A stretch of 64,000 bases of DNA from Alicyclobacillus sp. (GTDB lineage: Bacteria > Bacillota > Bacilli > Alicyclobacillales > Alicyclobacillaceae): positions 25,945 through 89,944 of the forward strand of contig JAIMBT010000018.1 of NCBI GenBank assembly GCA_023511295.1. Direction: 5' to 3'. Of this stretch, positions 25,353 through 35,279 are shown in pieces. Position 1 is the first letter of the stretch; every line of letters begins with the position of its first letter. The notes under the pieces are model-generated. The model was not told the origin of the DNA. It searched no databases and saw only the letters and a list, made by a program, of their open reading frames with translations. The translations under genes were made by a program, and so were the position numbers.

Positions 25353-26890
25353 CCCTGCCACCTCCCGGCCAACGTGTTCAAGTCGTGCATCAGGTCCTTC
25401 GTCGCTCGATACCCCTTTTGGAAGAGGGGGTACAGCCGGTTGTACCGCTCCATCCAGTCGGTGCGCGGCTCCACGTTCGTCCCAGACCCTAGCCAGCGCT
25501 GAATGGACGCCGCGTCCTGCGACAAGGCACCTACCCCTTGGGCAGCCAGGATGGCTGCGCCGAGCGCCGGGCCGTGGCTCGCCTGTAGGACCTGCACGGG
25601 ATGGCCCATCACGCTCGCGAACACTTCCATCCACAGCCGCCCGTTGGCACCGCCCCCGGAAGCCCGCCAGTCAGACGGCGTCACACCCATCTGTCGCATG
25701 ACCTCCCAGCAGTCCCGCAGGCTGAACGACACCCCTTCGAGGATTGCGCGAACCAGGTGGGCAGCCGTGTGCTGCCACTGCAGCCCCATCCAGGCACCGC
25801 GCGCCTGTGGATCAAGATGCGGGCTGCGCTCACCGAGCAGGTACGGCAGAAACAGCAACCCATCCGCCCCCGGCGGCACCGTCTCGGCTTCCTGCATCAG
25901 CAGCGTGTAGACATCGTCGCCTGCGCGCGCCGCAACCGCCTGCTCCATTTGGCCAAGTCGGTTTCGGTACCACTGCAACGAGCCCCCGGCCGCCTGAGTG
26001 ACGCCCATCACAAACCACCGGCCACGGCTGGCATGGCAGAAGGTATGCAGCCTGCCGCCAGGGTCCCGCAACGACCGGTCTGTGACCGCCAGCACGACAC
26101 CCGACGTTCCGAACACCGCTGACACCGTGCCCGGTTCGACAATGCCGAGGCCGGTGGCGCCCGCCGCTTGGTCCCCAGCCCCCGCCACCACCGGTACGCC
26201 GGGCGGCAAACCCAGCCGCCTGGCTGCGTCCGCCGAGAGGTGACCCACGACTTCGTTCGATTCGTATACCGGTGGCAGCCAGTCCAGCGGAACGTCTGCA
26301 GCGGTACACATGTCCTCCGACCACGCGCGCTTGGCGACGTCGAGCATCAAGGTGCCCGACGCATCCGATACATCCATCGCGAACGTATCGGTCAATCGAT
26401 AGCGGACGTAATCCTTCGGCAACAGCACCTTGTCAATCCGGCCGTACAGGTCCGGCTCGTGCTTGCGCATCCAGAGGAGTTTCGTGAGCGTAAAATTCGG
26501 AAGCGGCGGGTTTTCTGTGAGCCGAATCACCGTATCCCGGCCAATCCTGCGTTCCAGCTCCGCCGCCTCCGCCGCAGATCGAAGGTCGCACCAGATGATG
26601 GATGGGCGGATCACGCAGCCATCCTTGTCGAGCGGCACCAGACCGTGCATCTGCCCAGACAATCCAATACCCGCCACCGCAACGTCCCCTGCTTGCGCCA
26701 ACACGTCGCGAACCGCCGTGACTGTAGCAACCCACCAATCCTCTGGGTCCTGCTCCGCGTATCCCGGTTTCGGGGTTTCCATCTCGTAGCCCGCGGATGC
26801 GACGGCCGCAATCGTCCCGTCCAAACGGACGGCAACCACTTTTGTGCCCGAGGTGCCCACATCAATGCCCAACACGACTTGTCTATCCAC
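25349..26890 (-). CDS. xylB: Xylulokinase
   Basis: The 513-residue FGGY-family kinase phosphorylates D-xylulose with ATP. Visible: LGIDVGTSGTKVVAV (phosphate-1 loop), YAEQDPEDWW, GLSGQMHGLVPLD (the xylulokinase GQMHG signature), IIWCDLRS, and the C-terminal ASGGGANGRLWMEVFASVMGHPV. Start placed at GTG 26890, five bases after GGGGG; another in-frame GTG lies 6 bases upstream. It follows the MalG-type permease by 68 bases and overlaps the GH3 gene by 4 bases, consistent with one operon. Confidence 0.95.
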   Translation of the reverse strand: MDRQVVLGIDVGTSGTKVVAVRLDGTIAAVASAGYEMETPKPGYAEQDPEDWWVATVTAVRDVLAQAGDVAVAGIGLSGQMHGLVPLDKDGCVIRPSIIWCDLRSAAEAAELERRIGRDTVIRLTENPPLPNFTLTKLLWMRKHEPDLYGRIDKVLLPKDYVRYRLTDTFAMDVSDASGTLMLDVAKRAWSEDMCTAADVPLDWLPPVYESNEVVGHLSADAARRLGLPPGVPVVAGAGDQAAGATGLGIVEPGTVSAVFGTSGVVLAVTDRSLRDPGGRLHTFCHASRGRWFVMGVTQAAGGSLQWYRNRLGQMEQAVAARAGDDVYTLLMQEAETVPPGADGLLFLPYLLGERSPHLDPQARGAWMGLQWQHTAAHLVRAILEGVSFSLRDCWEVMRQMGVTPSDWRASGGGANGRLWMEVFASVMGHPVQVLQASHGPALGAAILAAQGVGALSQDAASIQRWLGSGTNVEPRTDWMERYNRLYPLFQKGYRATKDLMHDLNTLAGRWQG

Positions 26891-26958
26891 ACACACACCC
26901 CCAATCCATCTGTCTTCTCGGACCACGCACGTCCTCCGGTCCGTCCGTCTCGCGGCGG

Positions 26959-27837
26959 TTACTTGCCGAATCCAGCCAACATACCGCGCCGCAGGTACTT
27001 CCCGGCGAAGATGTAAGCGAGGATGAGGGGCAGTGCGGAGAACAGCACGACCGCCATCGTCACGGGTACGTCGATGGTGTGCTCCCCTTGAAACTGCACG
27101 ATGGCCAGCGGAAGCACCTGCACGGAGCGGCTTTGTGTGAGAACCAGCGGGAACAAGAAGTTGTTCCACGACTGGATAAATTCATAGATTCCGACCGACA
27201 CCAACGCCGGCGCCGACAGCGGCGCCACAAGGTATCGGACTATCTGGAAGTCGGTCGCCCCTTCGAGCCCCATGGATTCGTACAGTTCGTTCGGAATGTC
27301 GCGAACGAAGTTGACGAGGATGAGCAGCGACAACGGTAACCCGAACGCCACCATCGGCAAAATCATGCCGATGAGCGTGTCGTACAACCCGAGTTTGTTG
27401 ATGAGGATGTAAACCGGAATGATTGCCGCCTGTATCGGCAGCGCGAGTCCGACCAAGAACACGTTGAACACCGTGCGCACCGTGCGACTCTGTGAGCGAA
27501 CGATGACATACGCGAGCAAGAGAGCGAACAAGACAATCAACACCACTGAACACACCGAGACAATGGCGCTATTGAGGAAGTAGTGAAAGAACCCAGACTG
27601 CAGCACCTGCGCGTAGTTGCTCAAGGTCGGGTTCGCCGGCGGCAGCCACGGCTTGCCCGTCAAATACCCGTTTTGCGTCCGAAAACTCGTCATCAACATG
27701 TAGAGCAGAGGGTACGCCGCGATGATGAGCCAGATTGTACCGAAGGTCGTAAACGCAATCCCGTGGCCAGTGATTCTCCGCTTCCGAGCGCGGTGTCTTG
27801 GCGGCATCTGCTGAACACCTGAATTCTGTGATCCCAT
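26959..27837 (-). CDS. Sugar ABC transporter permease, MalG type
   Basis: The 292-residue protein has six membrane helices and the EAA loop SMGLEGATDFQIVRYLVAPLSAPAL (about residues 195-220) that contacts the ATPase. The start is put at ATG 27837, 11 bases after GAGGGG; a GTG at 27846 overlaps the stop of the upstream permease but is too close to that site. With the MalF-type partner and binding lipoprotein it forms a CUT1-type importer. No ATPase gene is in the operon, so a shared MsmX-like ATPase elsewhere is expected. Confidence 0.9.
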   Translation of the reverse strand: MGSQNSGVQQMPPRHRARKRRITGHGIAFTTFGTIWLIIAAYPLLYMLMTSFRTQNGYLTGKPWLPPANPTLSNYAQVLQSGFFHYFLNSAIVSVCSVVLIVLFALLLAYVIVRSQSRTVRTVFNVFLVGLALPIQAAIIPVYILINKLGLYDTLIGMILPMVAFGLPLSLLILVNFVRDIPNELYESMGLEGATDFQIVRYLVAPLSAPALVSVGIYEFIQSWNNFLFPLVLTQSRSVQVLPLAIVQFQGEHTIDVPVTMAVVLFSALPLILAYIFAGKYLRRGMLAGFGK

Positions 27838-27842
27838 CGTGG

Positions 27843-28736
27843 TCACGACCCCTCCATCTGGCTTTCCATCCTGTTGAAGCCGGTAAACTTCAAAATCAGG
27901 ATGGATAACAGCAAACCAGCTGCCGCGAGAATGACGGCGATGACGCTGCCCGCACCGATGTTGAGGTTGGTAAACGCCTCTTTGTACATGTGCATCGCCA
28001 GCACTTCCGTCGCGTCACCCGGTCCACCGTTGGTCACCACGTAAATCAGGTCGAAGTACGTGAGCGTGCCCGTCAGGATGAGGACGGTCGTCGTGATGAT
28101 GGTGTATTTCAGCTGCGGCAGCGTGATGTGAAAGAACGACTGCAACGGGCCAGCGCCATCCAGCATCGCAGCCTCATACAGCGAGGCTGGAATCTGCCGT
28201 ACGCCGCTCTGGTACAACAGCGAATTGAACGGGATGAACTGCCACGCGATGATACAGGCAACCACAAACATCGCCAGGTGCGGATTTCCCAGCCAATTCT
28301 CCGTGCCGTTGCCGATGCCGACAGCCTTCAGCAGCGAGTCAATCAGGCCGAACTCCGGATCTAGGATGTAGGACCAGGTGATGCCGATGGCGACAGCCGA
28401 GAACAGCAGCGGAATGAAGTACACCACGCCGTACACGGTGCGGTGCCGCTGCTTACCGGCCATGAACACCCCGAGCACCAGACTCAGCGGGTTCTGCAAC
28501 AACCAGCACAGCACCATCAACTCCACGGTCAGCCACAAGGAATGCACCGCCTGGCCGCTGGCAAACGCGTGAGTCCAGTTGAACAGACCGACCCAGGTGG
28601 CCTTCGAGACACCATCCCATCTCAATCCGCTGTAGTACACGGCCACCAACATGGGCACCAGCGCAAAGGCACCGAAGAAGATGATGGCTGGCAGCATCAT
28701 CACCCAACGCTGCCAATTCATGCGGGAGCCCAGCAT
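27843..28736 (-). CDS. Sugar ABC transporter permease, MalF type
   Basis: The 297-residue inner-membrane subunit has six helices and the EAA motif YEAAMLDGAGPLQSFFHITLPQL near 190-212. ATG 28736 follows AAGGAG. It lies between the binding lipoprotein and the MalG-type permease and completes the translocation channel of the importer. Confidence 0.9.
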   Translation of the reverse strand: MLGSRMNWQRWVMMLPAIIFFGAFALVPMLVAVYYSGLRWDGVSKATWVGLFNWTHAFASGQAVHSLWLTVELMVLCWLLQNPLSLVLGVFMAGKQRHRTVYGVVYFIPLLFSAVAIGITWSYILDPEFGLIDSLLKAVGIGNGTENWLGNPHLAMFVVACIIAWQFIPFNSLLYQSGVRQIPASLYEAAMLDGAGPLQSFFHITLPQLKYTIITTTVLILTGTLTYFDLIYVVTNGGPGDATEVLAMHMYKEAFTNLNIGAGSVIAVILAAAGLLLSILILKFTGFNRMESQMEGS

Positions 28737-28794
28737 ACGCGAACACTCCTTACCGGCCCGAGAGCCGGGAGGAGCAACCCTCCCGGCCGCCGAT

Positions 28795-30138
28795 TCACTT
28801 GTTGAGGTACGAATTCATGTCGGATACAAACTGGCTCGCCGTCATCTGGCCGACCATGAACTTGCCGAGATCTGTGTCGAGCTCATTGCCCTCTGCCGCA
28901 GGCAGCGCGGTATCCCACGACTGCTGGAAGTAGGGAGCGTTTTTCGCGAGATTGTAATAGAACGTCTCGTAATCCGCTTCCTTCGACTGCTTCAGCTGCG
29001 CGTCGATGCCGTTGACTGCCGGCACGTAGCCGATATTCAGCAGGTCCTGGATGTTTTGGCTGTCCAGGTTGTAGTTCTTCAGAAAATTAATGGCCGCCTT
29101 TTGCTGAGCAGACGACGCAGACGCCGCAATGGAGTAGAAGTCGCTCGGGTTACCTGCGACATCCGCCGGGTCACCCTTGCCGCCCGACACGGCGGGGAAC
29201 GGGAAGTACCCCAACGACGGGATGAACTGGCTGTCACTCGTCAGGATAGATCCGTATCCCCAACTGCCCATCAACCACATCGCGGCTTTGCCGCTGTAGA
29301 AGAGCGCCGCATCCGATCCGTCGTTGGACCCGACCGAGCTGAAGCCTGGCTCGAAGGCGCCCGCCTTCACGAGATCTTGCATCATGTTCAGCGCCTTGAG
29401 GATGTCGGGGTTGTTCCACGCGTTGGCCTTACCGGCTGCGACGTCGTTGTACGGCTGTTGCCCGCCGATGCGGTCCACGAGGTACTCGAAGTACATCAAG
29501 TCCGGCCAGTTGTCCTTGCCGCCGAGCGCGATGGGGATGATGCCGTGCGACTTGAACACCTGAACGTCCGACAACAGCTGGTCCCAGGTGGTCGGCGGCG
29601 TGAGGTGGTACTGTTGGAACAGAGTCTTGTTGTAAAAGAAATTCACGGGCTGCATGTTCCCAAACGGAACCCCGTACACCTTGCCGTTAAAGGTGACGGA
29701 TTTCATCACGGATGGCAGGTACTTGTTCTTCCAGGACGGGTCGGCATTCAATGCCGACGTCAGGTCGACGACCTTGCCAGGTGTCACATAGTTCTCCAGC
29801 CGGCCGCCGCCCCAGTTCATGAAGATGGTCGCTGCCTGGTTGGCGCCCATCGCAATCTGCAATTTTTGTAGGTACGGCGTGGACTCAAAGTACTGCGCCG
29901 TGATGGGAGCATTGGGATTGTCCTTGTTGTAACGGGCAATCAGGTTGTTGTCGGTCTTTTCGGCGACACCACTGTCCACACTCCACAACGTCAACTGCGT
30001 CTTGGCACCGGAAGTCGCCGTTTGATTGGACGAGTTCGACGTTCCGCCTCCACCGGAGGAAGATCCACAACCAGCGACCAGTCCCGCCATTGCGAGAGCG
30101 CTTACACCAGCGACCAAGGCTTTGCTCGCTTTCTTCAC
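28795..30138 (-). CDS. Sugar-binding lipoprotein of the CUT1-type importer
   Basis: The 447-residue family-1 extracellular binding protein begins VKKASKALVAGVSALAMAG and has lipobox LVAGC, then a Gly/Ser/Asn spacer. The mature part keeps the family-1 hinge signature FESTPYLQKLQIAMGANQAATIFMNWGGG. Start is placed at GTG 30138, six bases after GGGGTG; a further in-frame GTG lies at 30147. It is the first gene of the xyloside operon, controlled by the promoter at 30188-30216 and the operator at 30157-30182. Ligand inferred as xylose oligomers from xylA, xylB and GH3 downstream. Confidence 0.92.
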   Translation of the reverse strand: MKKASKALVAGVSALAMAGLVAGCGSSSGGGGTSNSSNQTATSGAKTQLTLWSVDSGVAEKTDNNLIARYNKDNPNAPITAQYFESTPYLQKLQIAMGANQAATIFMNWGGGRLENYVTPGKVVDLTSALNADPSWKNKYLPSVMKSVTFNGKVYGVPFGNMQPVNFFYNKTLFQQYHLTPPTTWDQLLSDVQVFKSHGIIPIALGGKDNWPDLMYFEYLVDRIGGQQPYNDVAAGKANAWNNPDILKALNMMQDLVKAGAFEPGFSSVGSNDGSDAALFYSGKAAMWLMGSWGYGSILTSDSQFIPSLGYFPFPAVSGGKGDPADVAGNPSDFYSIAASASSAQQKAAINFLKNYNLDSQNIQDLLNIGYVPAVNGIDAQLKQSKEADYETFYYNLAKNAPYFQQSWDTALPAAEGNELDTDLGKFMVGQMTASQFVSDMNSYLNK

Positions 30139-30156
30139 ATTTGTCACCCCAGTTTC

Positions 30157-30182
30157 TTAAGTTTGGATGCCCAATAAACTAA
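30157..30182 (-). promoter_or_regulatory. XylR/ROK-type operator, site A
   Basis: Palindromic arms AGTTT and AAACT flank a 21-base site (30160-30180), extended outward by TTA/TAA. On the minus strand it reads TTAGTTTATTG, four variable bases, then T-C-CAAACTTA. The same half-sites occur at 38174-38198 upstream of the second operon. It lies immediately after the -10 of the sugar-binding lipoprotein promoter, where a repressor would block the start. Confidence 0.65.
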
Positions 30183-30187
30183 CACCG

Positions 30188-30216
30188 AGTGTAAACCCTT
30201 TCTCTCTGGTTGACAA
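30188..30216 (-). promoter_or_regulatory. Promoter of the xyl operon
   Basis: On the minus strand TTGTCA, 17 bases, TACACT. It directly precedes operator site A and the lipoprotein start at 30138. Confidence 0.65.
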
Positions 30217-30262
30217 TAGAAATGCGCAGAATTTGTTCGTCGCCCCTCCTACCTATCAACCC

Positions 30263-30892
30263 TTATGCATCCACGTCATCCAATCTGACAAAGCGGTACC
30301 CGAGCCGTAGGCACAGCTCGATTTCGTACGGAAGTGCATCCACCGTTCCTGCCACATGGCCGGCGCTGTGGTGCAGGAGGATGGCGCCGTTCTGCAGTGA
30401 CGGCACGACATTCGCGACAATCTGCGGTCCAGGGATCCCGGACCAGTCGAGCGAATCCACGGACCAGAACGCAATCCGGTAGCCAGCCGCGGCAACCTCT
30501 CGTGCCTGTTCCGTCAGCAATTCCCCATACGGCGGACGAAACCAGCGCGGGCGCTCGCCCGTCACCCTGTGGATGGTTTCTGTGGTCTGCGCGATTTCGC
30601 GGAGCAGTTCCGATGGTGTGACGTCTTCGGCGTGCGGATGACTCCAAGAGTGGTTCGCGATTTGGTGGCCAGCGAACACGATTCGCCTTGCCACGGACGG
30701 GTTCGCGTCCACCTGCGCACCGAGACAGAAGAAGGTCACACGGACTCCGTAGCGTTCCAGGATATCGAGTACCTTCGGTGTAAACTCCGCATCTGGCCCG
30801 TCGTCAAACGTCATTCCGAGCAGGCGGTCGGATGTCGGCAACACCCGTATCCCTGGGATTGCCTCGTGATGCCACCTCGCGCCGTCTTGCAT
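30263..30892 (-). CDS. Polysaccharide deacetylase (CE4, NodB domain) without signal peptide
   Basis: The 209-residue protein is almost only a NodB domain. Motif 1 TFDDGPDAEFTPKVLDIL gives the catalytic-base Asp and metal Asp; motif 2 HSWSHPHA gives the two metal His; motif 3 RWFRPPYGEL; motif 4 SVDSLDWSG; motif 5 LLHHSAGH. ATG 30892 follows GAGGGGGACGGG. CE4 enzymes remove acetyl groups from chitin, peptidoglycan or xylan. With no signal peptide and with GH1 and an oligosaccharide importer upstream in the same operon, an intracellular acetylxylo-oligosaccharide esterase is the best inference; chitooligosaccharides are the alternative. Confidence 0.85.
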   Translation of the reverse strand: MQDGARWHHEAIPGIRVLPTSDRLLGMTFDDGPDAEFTPKVLDILERYGVRVTFFCLGAQVDANPSVARRIVFAGHQIANHSWSHPHAEDVTPSELLREIAQTTETIHRVTGERPRWFRPPYGELLTEQAREVAAAGYRIAFWSVDSLDWSGIPGPQIVANVVPSLQNGAILLHHSAGHVAGTVDALPYEIELCLRLGYRFVRLDDVDA

Positions 30893-30932
30893 GTCCCGTC
30901 CCCCTCGTCCGTCGACTGTGGGTACAATCGGC

Positions 30933-32315
30933 TCAACGGTTCTCGTGCGCCGCTCGGCCCACAGCGTTCTCCGCGATGACGCGCTGGTACCAATAAAAAC
31001 TGTCCTTCGGAATTCGAACTTGGCTGTCGTAATCCACGTAAACCAGGCCAAATCGCTTGGTGTAACCGAACGACCACTCAAAGTTGTCGAGAAGCGACCA
31101 TACGTAGTAACCTCGTAAGTCGCCGCCCTCTTCGATAAATTGGTGCGCCGCTTGCAGGTGAGCGTGCAGGTACTCAATTCGGTCGCTGTCGTGCACTTGC
31201 CCTCCCACCACGACATCCGGACTCGCTGCGCCGTTTTCGGTGATGTACAAAGGCACCTGTGTGTACGCCGCCTGAAGACGCTTCAGGAGGTCGTACAGAG
31301 CGGACGGATAAACCTCCCAGCCCATGTCGGTAACCTTGTTCCCGGTCTGCACGTGACAGACCTCGAGCAAAGATCCGTCCGCATGGTGTTGGACGACCGA
31401 CCGGCTGTAAAAGTTGACGCCCAGAAAGTCGATGGGTTGTGAGATGGTCCGCAGATCTCCGTCCTGAACAAAGTCCAGTGGGCCGATGTGCTTCTCCAAT
31501 CGTTCGATGAACGCGCTCGGATACCGGCCTGTTAAAATCGGATCGAGAAACCAGCGGTTTGCAAAGATGTCCTGCCGGCTGGCGGCTTCCACATCCGCGG
31601 GGTCGCCGCTTGCTGCGTACGCCGGCGTCAGGTTCAACGTGATGCCGATGTCCCCGCCCAGCCCCATCTGCCGAAACAACCGAACCGCTTCGCCATGCGA
31701 CAACAAGAGGTGATGCGCCGCCCTGTACGCCCGGCGCCAATCCTTCAGGCCCGGCGCATGTTCCCCAAGGCCGTACCCCAGCATCGACGCGCACCAGGGT
31801 TCGTTGTGGGTGATCCACAGTGGCACCTGGTCGCCCAGCGTGAGAAACGCAGCTTCCGCGAACTCCAGGTAGTGATTGACAATCTCCCGGTTCGACCACC
31901 CGCCTGCATCCTCCAACCACTGTGGCAGGTCCCAATGGTAGATGGTCACCGCCGGTTGAATGTTGTAGTGGTGTAACTCGTCCAGGAGGCGCTTGTAGAA
32001 GTCGAATCCCTCCCGTTGCTTCCGCCCCTTCTCAGGGTACACCCGCGGCCATGCGAGGGAAAACCGGTATGACTGGACGCCGAGGTCGGCCATCCGCCGC
32101 ACGTCCTCCGGATACCGGTGGAAGTGGTCGCACGCGACGTCTCCTGTGTGACCTGACACAACTTTTCCCGGGGTCCGCGAGAACGTGTCCCAGATGGACG
32201 CACCGCGACCTCCTTCGCTGACCGCCCCTTCGATTTGGTACGACGCGGTTGCGGTCCCCCAGACGAACCCATCCGGAAACTTCCTGTATCGATGTTGGAT
32301 GGCGGTACTCACCAT
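30933..32315 (-). CDS. Family 1 glycoside hydrolase, beta-glucosidase-like
   Basis: The 460-residue cytoplasmic enzyme begins FPDGFVWGTATASYQIEGA, the GH1 N-terminal signature. The acid/base Glu is in WITHNEPW (about residue 165) and the nucleophile Glu in LYITENGAA (about 355). ATG 32315 follows GGGAGGG. It lies between the oppF-like gene and the deacetylase gene, so it hydrolyses disaccharides or short oligosaccharides imported by that transporter. Beta-glucosidase is the usual activity; beta-xylosidase side activity is common. Confidence 0.93.
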   Translation of the reverse strand: MVSTAIQHRYRKFPDGFVWGTATASYQIEGAVSEGGRGASIWDTFSRTPGKVVSGHTGDVACDHFHRYPEDVRRMADLGVQSYRFSLAWPRVYPEKGRKQREGFDFYKRLLDELHHYNIQPAVTIYHWDLPQWLEDAGGWSNREIVNHYLEFAEAAFLTLGDQVPLWITHNEPWCASMLGYGLGEHAPGLKDWRRAYRAAHHLLLSHGEAVRLFRQMGLGGDIGITLNLTPAYAASGDPADVEAASRQDIFANRWFLDPILTGRYPSAFIERLEKHIGPLDFVQDGDLRTISQPIDFLGVNFYSRSVVQHHADGSLLEVCHVQTGNKVTDMGWEVYPSALYDLLKRLQAAYTQVPLYITENGAASPDVVVGGQVHDSDRIEYLHAHLQAAHQFIEEGGDLRGYYVWSLLDNFEWSFGYTKRFGLVYVDYDSQVRIPKDSFYWYQRVIAENAVGRAAHENR

Positions 32316-32362
32316 CTAATCCCTCCCTGTAGCGCTTTCAACTTGCGCTGGATGCCGGCGGT

Positions 32363-33361
32363 TCATGGACTGTGGTGGCAGGCGACCAAGTGTTCGCCGA
32401 CGGCGGCATCTGAAGTTTGATGTTTCAGCGGTGGCATCTCTTCGCGGCAGACGTCTGTCGCGAGCGGACAGCGAAAGGCGAACGGGCATCCTCTGCGTCC
32501 TGCATCCAAATTGGGTGCCTCGTTGAATGGATTGGTCAGATTCACACGGCTGCGACTCCCTGGCGTCGCAGCCAGCAAAAGGCGGGTGTACGGATGGAGC
32601 GGATTGCGAATCAGTTCCTTCGATTCCGCGAGTTCCATCACCTTACCGCCGTACAACACCATAATCCGGTCGCCGAAGTAACGGGCGGAGGCCAAATCGT
32701 GCGTGATGTACAGGTAGGACAAGCCCACCTCCCGCTTCAGTTGGTTCATCAGCTCGAGGATGCCGGCCCGGATGGACACGTCGAGCATCGAGATTGGCTC
32801 GTCCGCAACGACCAACTTGGGATTTACCGCCAGCGCCCGCGCAATCGCCAGGCGCTGACGTTGACCTCCGGACAACTCATGCGGAAACTTGGCGCGCATC
32901 TCGGGCACAGGTGTCAGACCAACCTGCTCCAGCAGTTCTCCGACCTTCTGGTCCAAGACCCTCCCACGGTACCCGCGGTGTTTGCGCAGCGGAAAAATCA
33001 GATGCTTTTCGACCGTTTTCACTGGATTCAGGGACCCGAACGGATCTTGGAACACCATCTGCACGTTCTTGCGGTACGCTTCCAACGCCGAACCGCGGAT
33101 TGCGGTCACCTCACGACCTTCAAAGCGGATGACGCCGCCACTCGGCTGGTTGATGCGTACGAGCGTTCGACCAATGGTGCTTTTGCCGCTTCCCGACTCG
33201 CCGACGAGTGCCAGCACTTCGCTGCTTCCTATCGCGAAACTCACGTGGTCGACGGGGACAATCGTGCGTTTCCCGGCGCCGCCACGGACGCGAAATCGCA
33301 CGACGAGGTCTGAGACCTCCATCAGGGGTGCATGGCCCGCCTGAGGCTCCGTACATGCCAT
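32363..33361 (-). CDS. Oligosaccharide/oligopeptide ABC transporter ATPase, OppF type
   Basis: The 332-residue ATPase has Walker [10 protein letters not shown], signature LSGGQRQRLAIARAL, Walker B KLVVADEPISMLD and switch His ITHDLASARY. The C-terminal FAFRCPLATDVCREEMPPL segment carries Cys residues of the Opp/Dpp ATPase Fe-S-like region. ATG 33361 directly abuts the OppD stop codon, with GAGGTGG upstream. It pairs with the OppD-type ATPase to power the importer. Confidence 0.92.
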   Translation of the reverse strand: MACTEPQAGHAPLMEVSDLVVRFRVRGGAGKRTIVPVDHVSFAIGSSEVLALVGESGSGKSTIGRTLVRINQPSGGVIRFEGREVTAIRGSALEAYRKNVQMVFQDPFGSLNPVKTVEKHLIFPLRKHRGYRGRVLDQKVGELLEQVGLTPVPEMRAKFPHELSGGQRQRLAIARALAVNPKLVVADEPISMLDVSIRAGILELMNQLKREVGLSYLYITHDLASARYFGDRIMVLYGGKVMELAESKELIRNPLHPYTRLLLAATPGSRSRVNLTNPFNEAPNLDAGRRGCPFAFRCPLATDVCREEMPPLKHQTSDAAVGEHLVACHHSP

Positions 33362-34348
33362 CTACTTCACCACCTCGTCTGCATACAGATGACACGCAAT
33401 GGTCCTTCCCTCGACATCCACCTCGTTGGGGGGCACCGTCTGGCACAGCTCGGTCGCGTACTTGCACCGAGGGTGAAATGCACAGCCTGCGGGCAGGTGG
33501 ACGAGGTCTGGCGGATTACCTGGAATGCCTTCAATCGTCACGGTTTCCGCCGTCAGTTCAGGAATCGCCCGGAGTAGCCCCTCCGTGTACGGGTGGTGCC
33601 GAGTGTCCATCTGCAGATCTCTGCCGTCCGTGACCTCCACGACGCGTCCCGCATACATGATAGCGACCTTCTCAGCCAGTTCCGCCACCAAACTGAAATC
33701 GTGGCTGATGAACAGGACCGCGAATCCCTTTGCCTTTTGCAACTCTTGTATCTTATCGAGGATGGATTTTTGAACCACGACGTCCAAGGCGGTCGTCGGT
33801 TCGTCCATGATGACCAGGTCTGGTTCCAGCGCGATGGCGATGGCAATCACCACCCGCTGCCGCATGCCACCCGAAAGCTCATGTGGGTAACTTCGCAAGT
33901 GTTTGGGATGAATGCTGACCAATTCCATCAGCGAGACGGCTTTGTTGTGAACCTCCTGTTTGGACATCCGCGGGTGATGCGCGCGGAACACGTCCACAAT
34001 CTGTTCCTCAACGGTCAGCACTGGGTTGAGTGCGTTCATCGCACTCTGAAACACCATCGACATCCGTTTCCAGCGAAACTGTTTGAGTTCTTTATGACTC
34101 AAATCGTACACGTTCTGCCCCTGGACGATGACCTCCCCACCCATCAAAAACGCGTTGTCTCGAAGCAACCGCATGACCGCGTTGGCCAACGTGCTTTTCC
34201 CTGACCCGGACTCTCCAATGAGGCCGACGATCTCGTTTGGATAGACATTCAGCGATACATTTCGAACGGCTTGAACCACACCGTGGGTAGATTCGTAACC
34301 AACCGACACATTCCGAAGTTCAAGCACGGGTTGCCTGTTGGTGGACAC
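33362..34348 (-). CDS. Oligosaccharide/oligopeptide ABC transporter ATPase, OppD type
   Basis: The 328-residue ATPase has Walker [16 protein letters not shown], signature [17 protein letters not shown], Walker [14 protein letters not shown] and ISHDFSLV. The C-terminal [14 protein letters not shown] matches the OppD Cys motif. Start GTG 34348 follows AAGGAGGAGG and overlaps the OppC frame by 29 bases. Confidence 0.92.
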   Translation of the reverse strand: MSTNRQPVLELRNVSVGYESTHGVVQAVRNVSLNVYPNEIVGLIGESGSGKSTLANAVMRLLRDNAFLMGGEVIVQGQNVYDLSHKELKQFRWKRMSMVFQSAMNALNPVLTVEEQIVDVFRAHHPRMSKQEVHNKAVSLMELVSIHPKHLRSYPHELSGGMRQRVVIAIAIALEPDLVIMDEPTTALDVVVQKSILDKIQELQKAKGFAVLFISHDFSLVAELAEKVAIMYAGRVVEVTDGRDLQMDTRHHPYTEGLLRAIPELTAETVTIEGIPGNPPDLVHLPAGCAFHPRCKYATELCQTVPPNEVDVEGRTIACHLYADEVVK

Positions 34349-35279
34349 GTCGACGCCTCCTCCTTCTCGCGTTCAGACGGGGATTGGTGATTCCGTCGAT
34401 GGCGAAGTTCATCAGGACGAGACTGAGGCCGACGAGGCCAATCCCGACACCGGGCGGAACAAACCACCACCAAGCCCCCGTCAGCAGCGCGCCGTTCTGG
34501 CTGGCCCAGTACAACATCGTACCCCAGCTGATGGAGCTCACGTTTTCAAACCCGAGGAACGCGAGGCCCGACTCTGCCAGAATCGCCCCCAATGTCGCGT
34601 AGATGACGTTGGCGGCAATGATGGACATCATATTGGGTGCAATCTCCGTGAACATGATCTGAAGAGACGTTTTCCCTGACATCTTTGCCGCCGCAACAAA
34701 GTCCCGGTGCGCCAGCGACATCGTCTGCGCGCGGAACACCCGGGCCCCCCAGGCCCAACCCGTCAGGCCGATGATCAAACCGTTCATATAGGGCGTCGAA
34801 TTCTTCACGTATGACTCGATGACAATCAGAAGTGCCAACCCGGGCAAGACGAGAAACAGGTTCATCAAGAAGGTCAAGATGGAATCCACCCATCCCCCTC
34901 GGTACCCGGCCGCGATGCCAATCAACAACCCCAGGAGGGTCGCTAGGATTCCAGCGCCAAATCCGACCGTCATGGTGGTGCGCGCCCCGAAGAGAAATTG
35001 CGAAAAGATATCCTGGCCCGTGTTGGTCGTGCCCAGCAGGTGCGCCCCGCCCGGCGGCAAACTCATCGGGAAGATGGTCGCCGTCGGATTGTCCGGCGCT
35101 ATCAGGGGTGCAAGGAGGGCCACGAGAAGGAAGACCACAAAAATCACCAAACCCGTGAGGGAGCGGCCGTTCCGCAAAAAGGCTCCGAAAAATCCAAGCC
35201 GGTCAATCCGTCCGCGCCGCCGGCGGCGGTACGCCGTCGGTTGCCCGTCGAACGTGGGTTTTGCAGCGTTAAGACTCAT
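34320..35279 (-). CDS. Opp/Dpp-type ABC permease, OppC type
   Basis: The 319-residue permease has an N-terminal cytoplasmic Arg-rich stretch, a first helix near 35-55 and the DppC-type core GTTNTGQDIFSQFLFGARTTMTVG. ATG 35279 follows GGAGGG; longer frames run into the upstream permease. It overlaps the OppB stop by 11 bases and OppD by 29, indicating tight coupling. Confidence 0.9.
   Translation of the reverse strand: MSLNAAKPTFDGQPTAYRRRRRGRIDRLGFFGAFLRNGRSLTGLVIFVVFLLVALLAPLIAPDNPTATIFPMSLPPGGAHLLGTTNTGQDIFSQFLFGARTTMTVGFGAGILATLLGLLIGIAAGYRGGWVDSILTFLMNLFLVLPGLALLIVIESYVKNSTPYMNGLIIGLTGWAWGARVFRAQTMSLAHRDFVAAAKMSGKTSLQIMFTEIAPNMMSIIAANVIYATLGAILAESGLAFLGFENVSSISWGTMLYWASQNGALLTGAWWWFVPPGVGIGLVGLSLVLMNFAIDGITNPRLNARRRRRRRVHQQATRA

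Noticed and set aside
25353..25634. N-terminal extension of the GH3 gene
   Set aside because: It lies inside xylB in another frame; the ATG overlapping the xylB stop with a good ribosome-binding site is the start.
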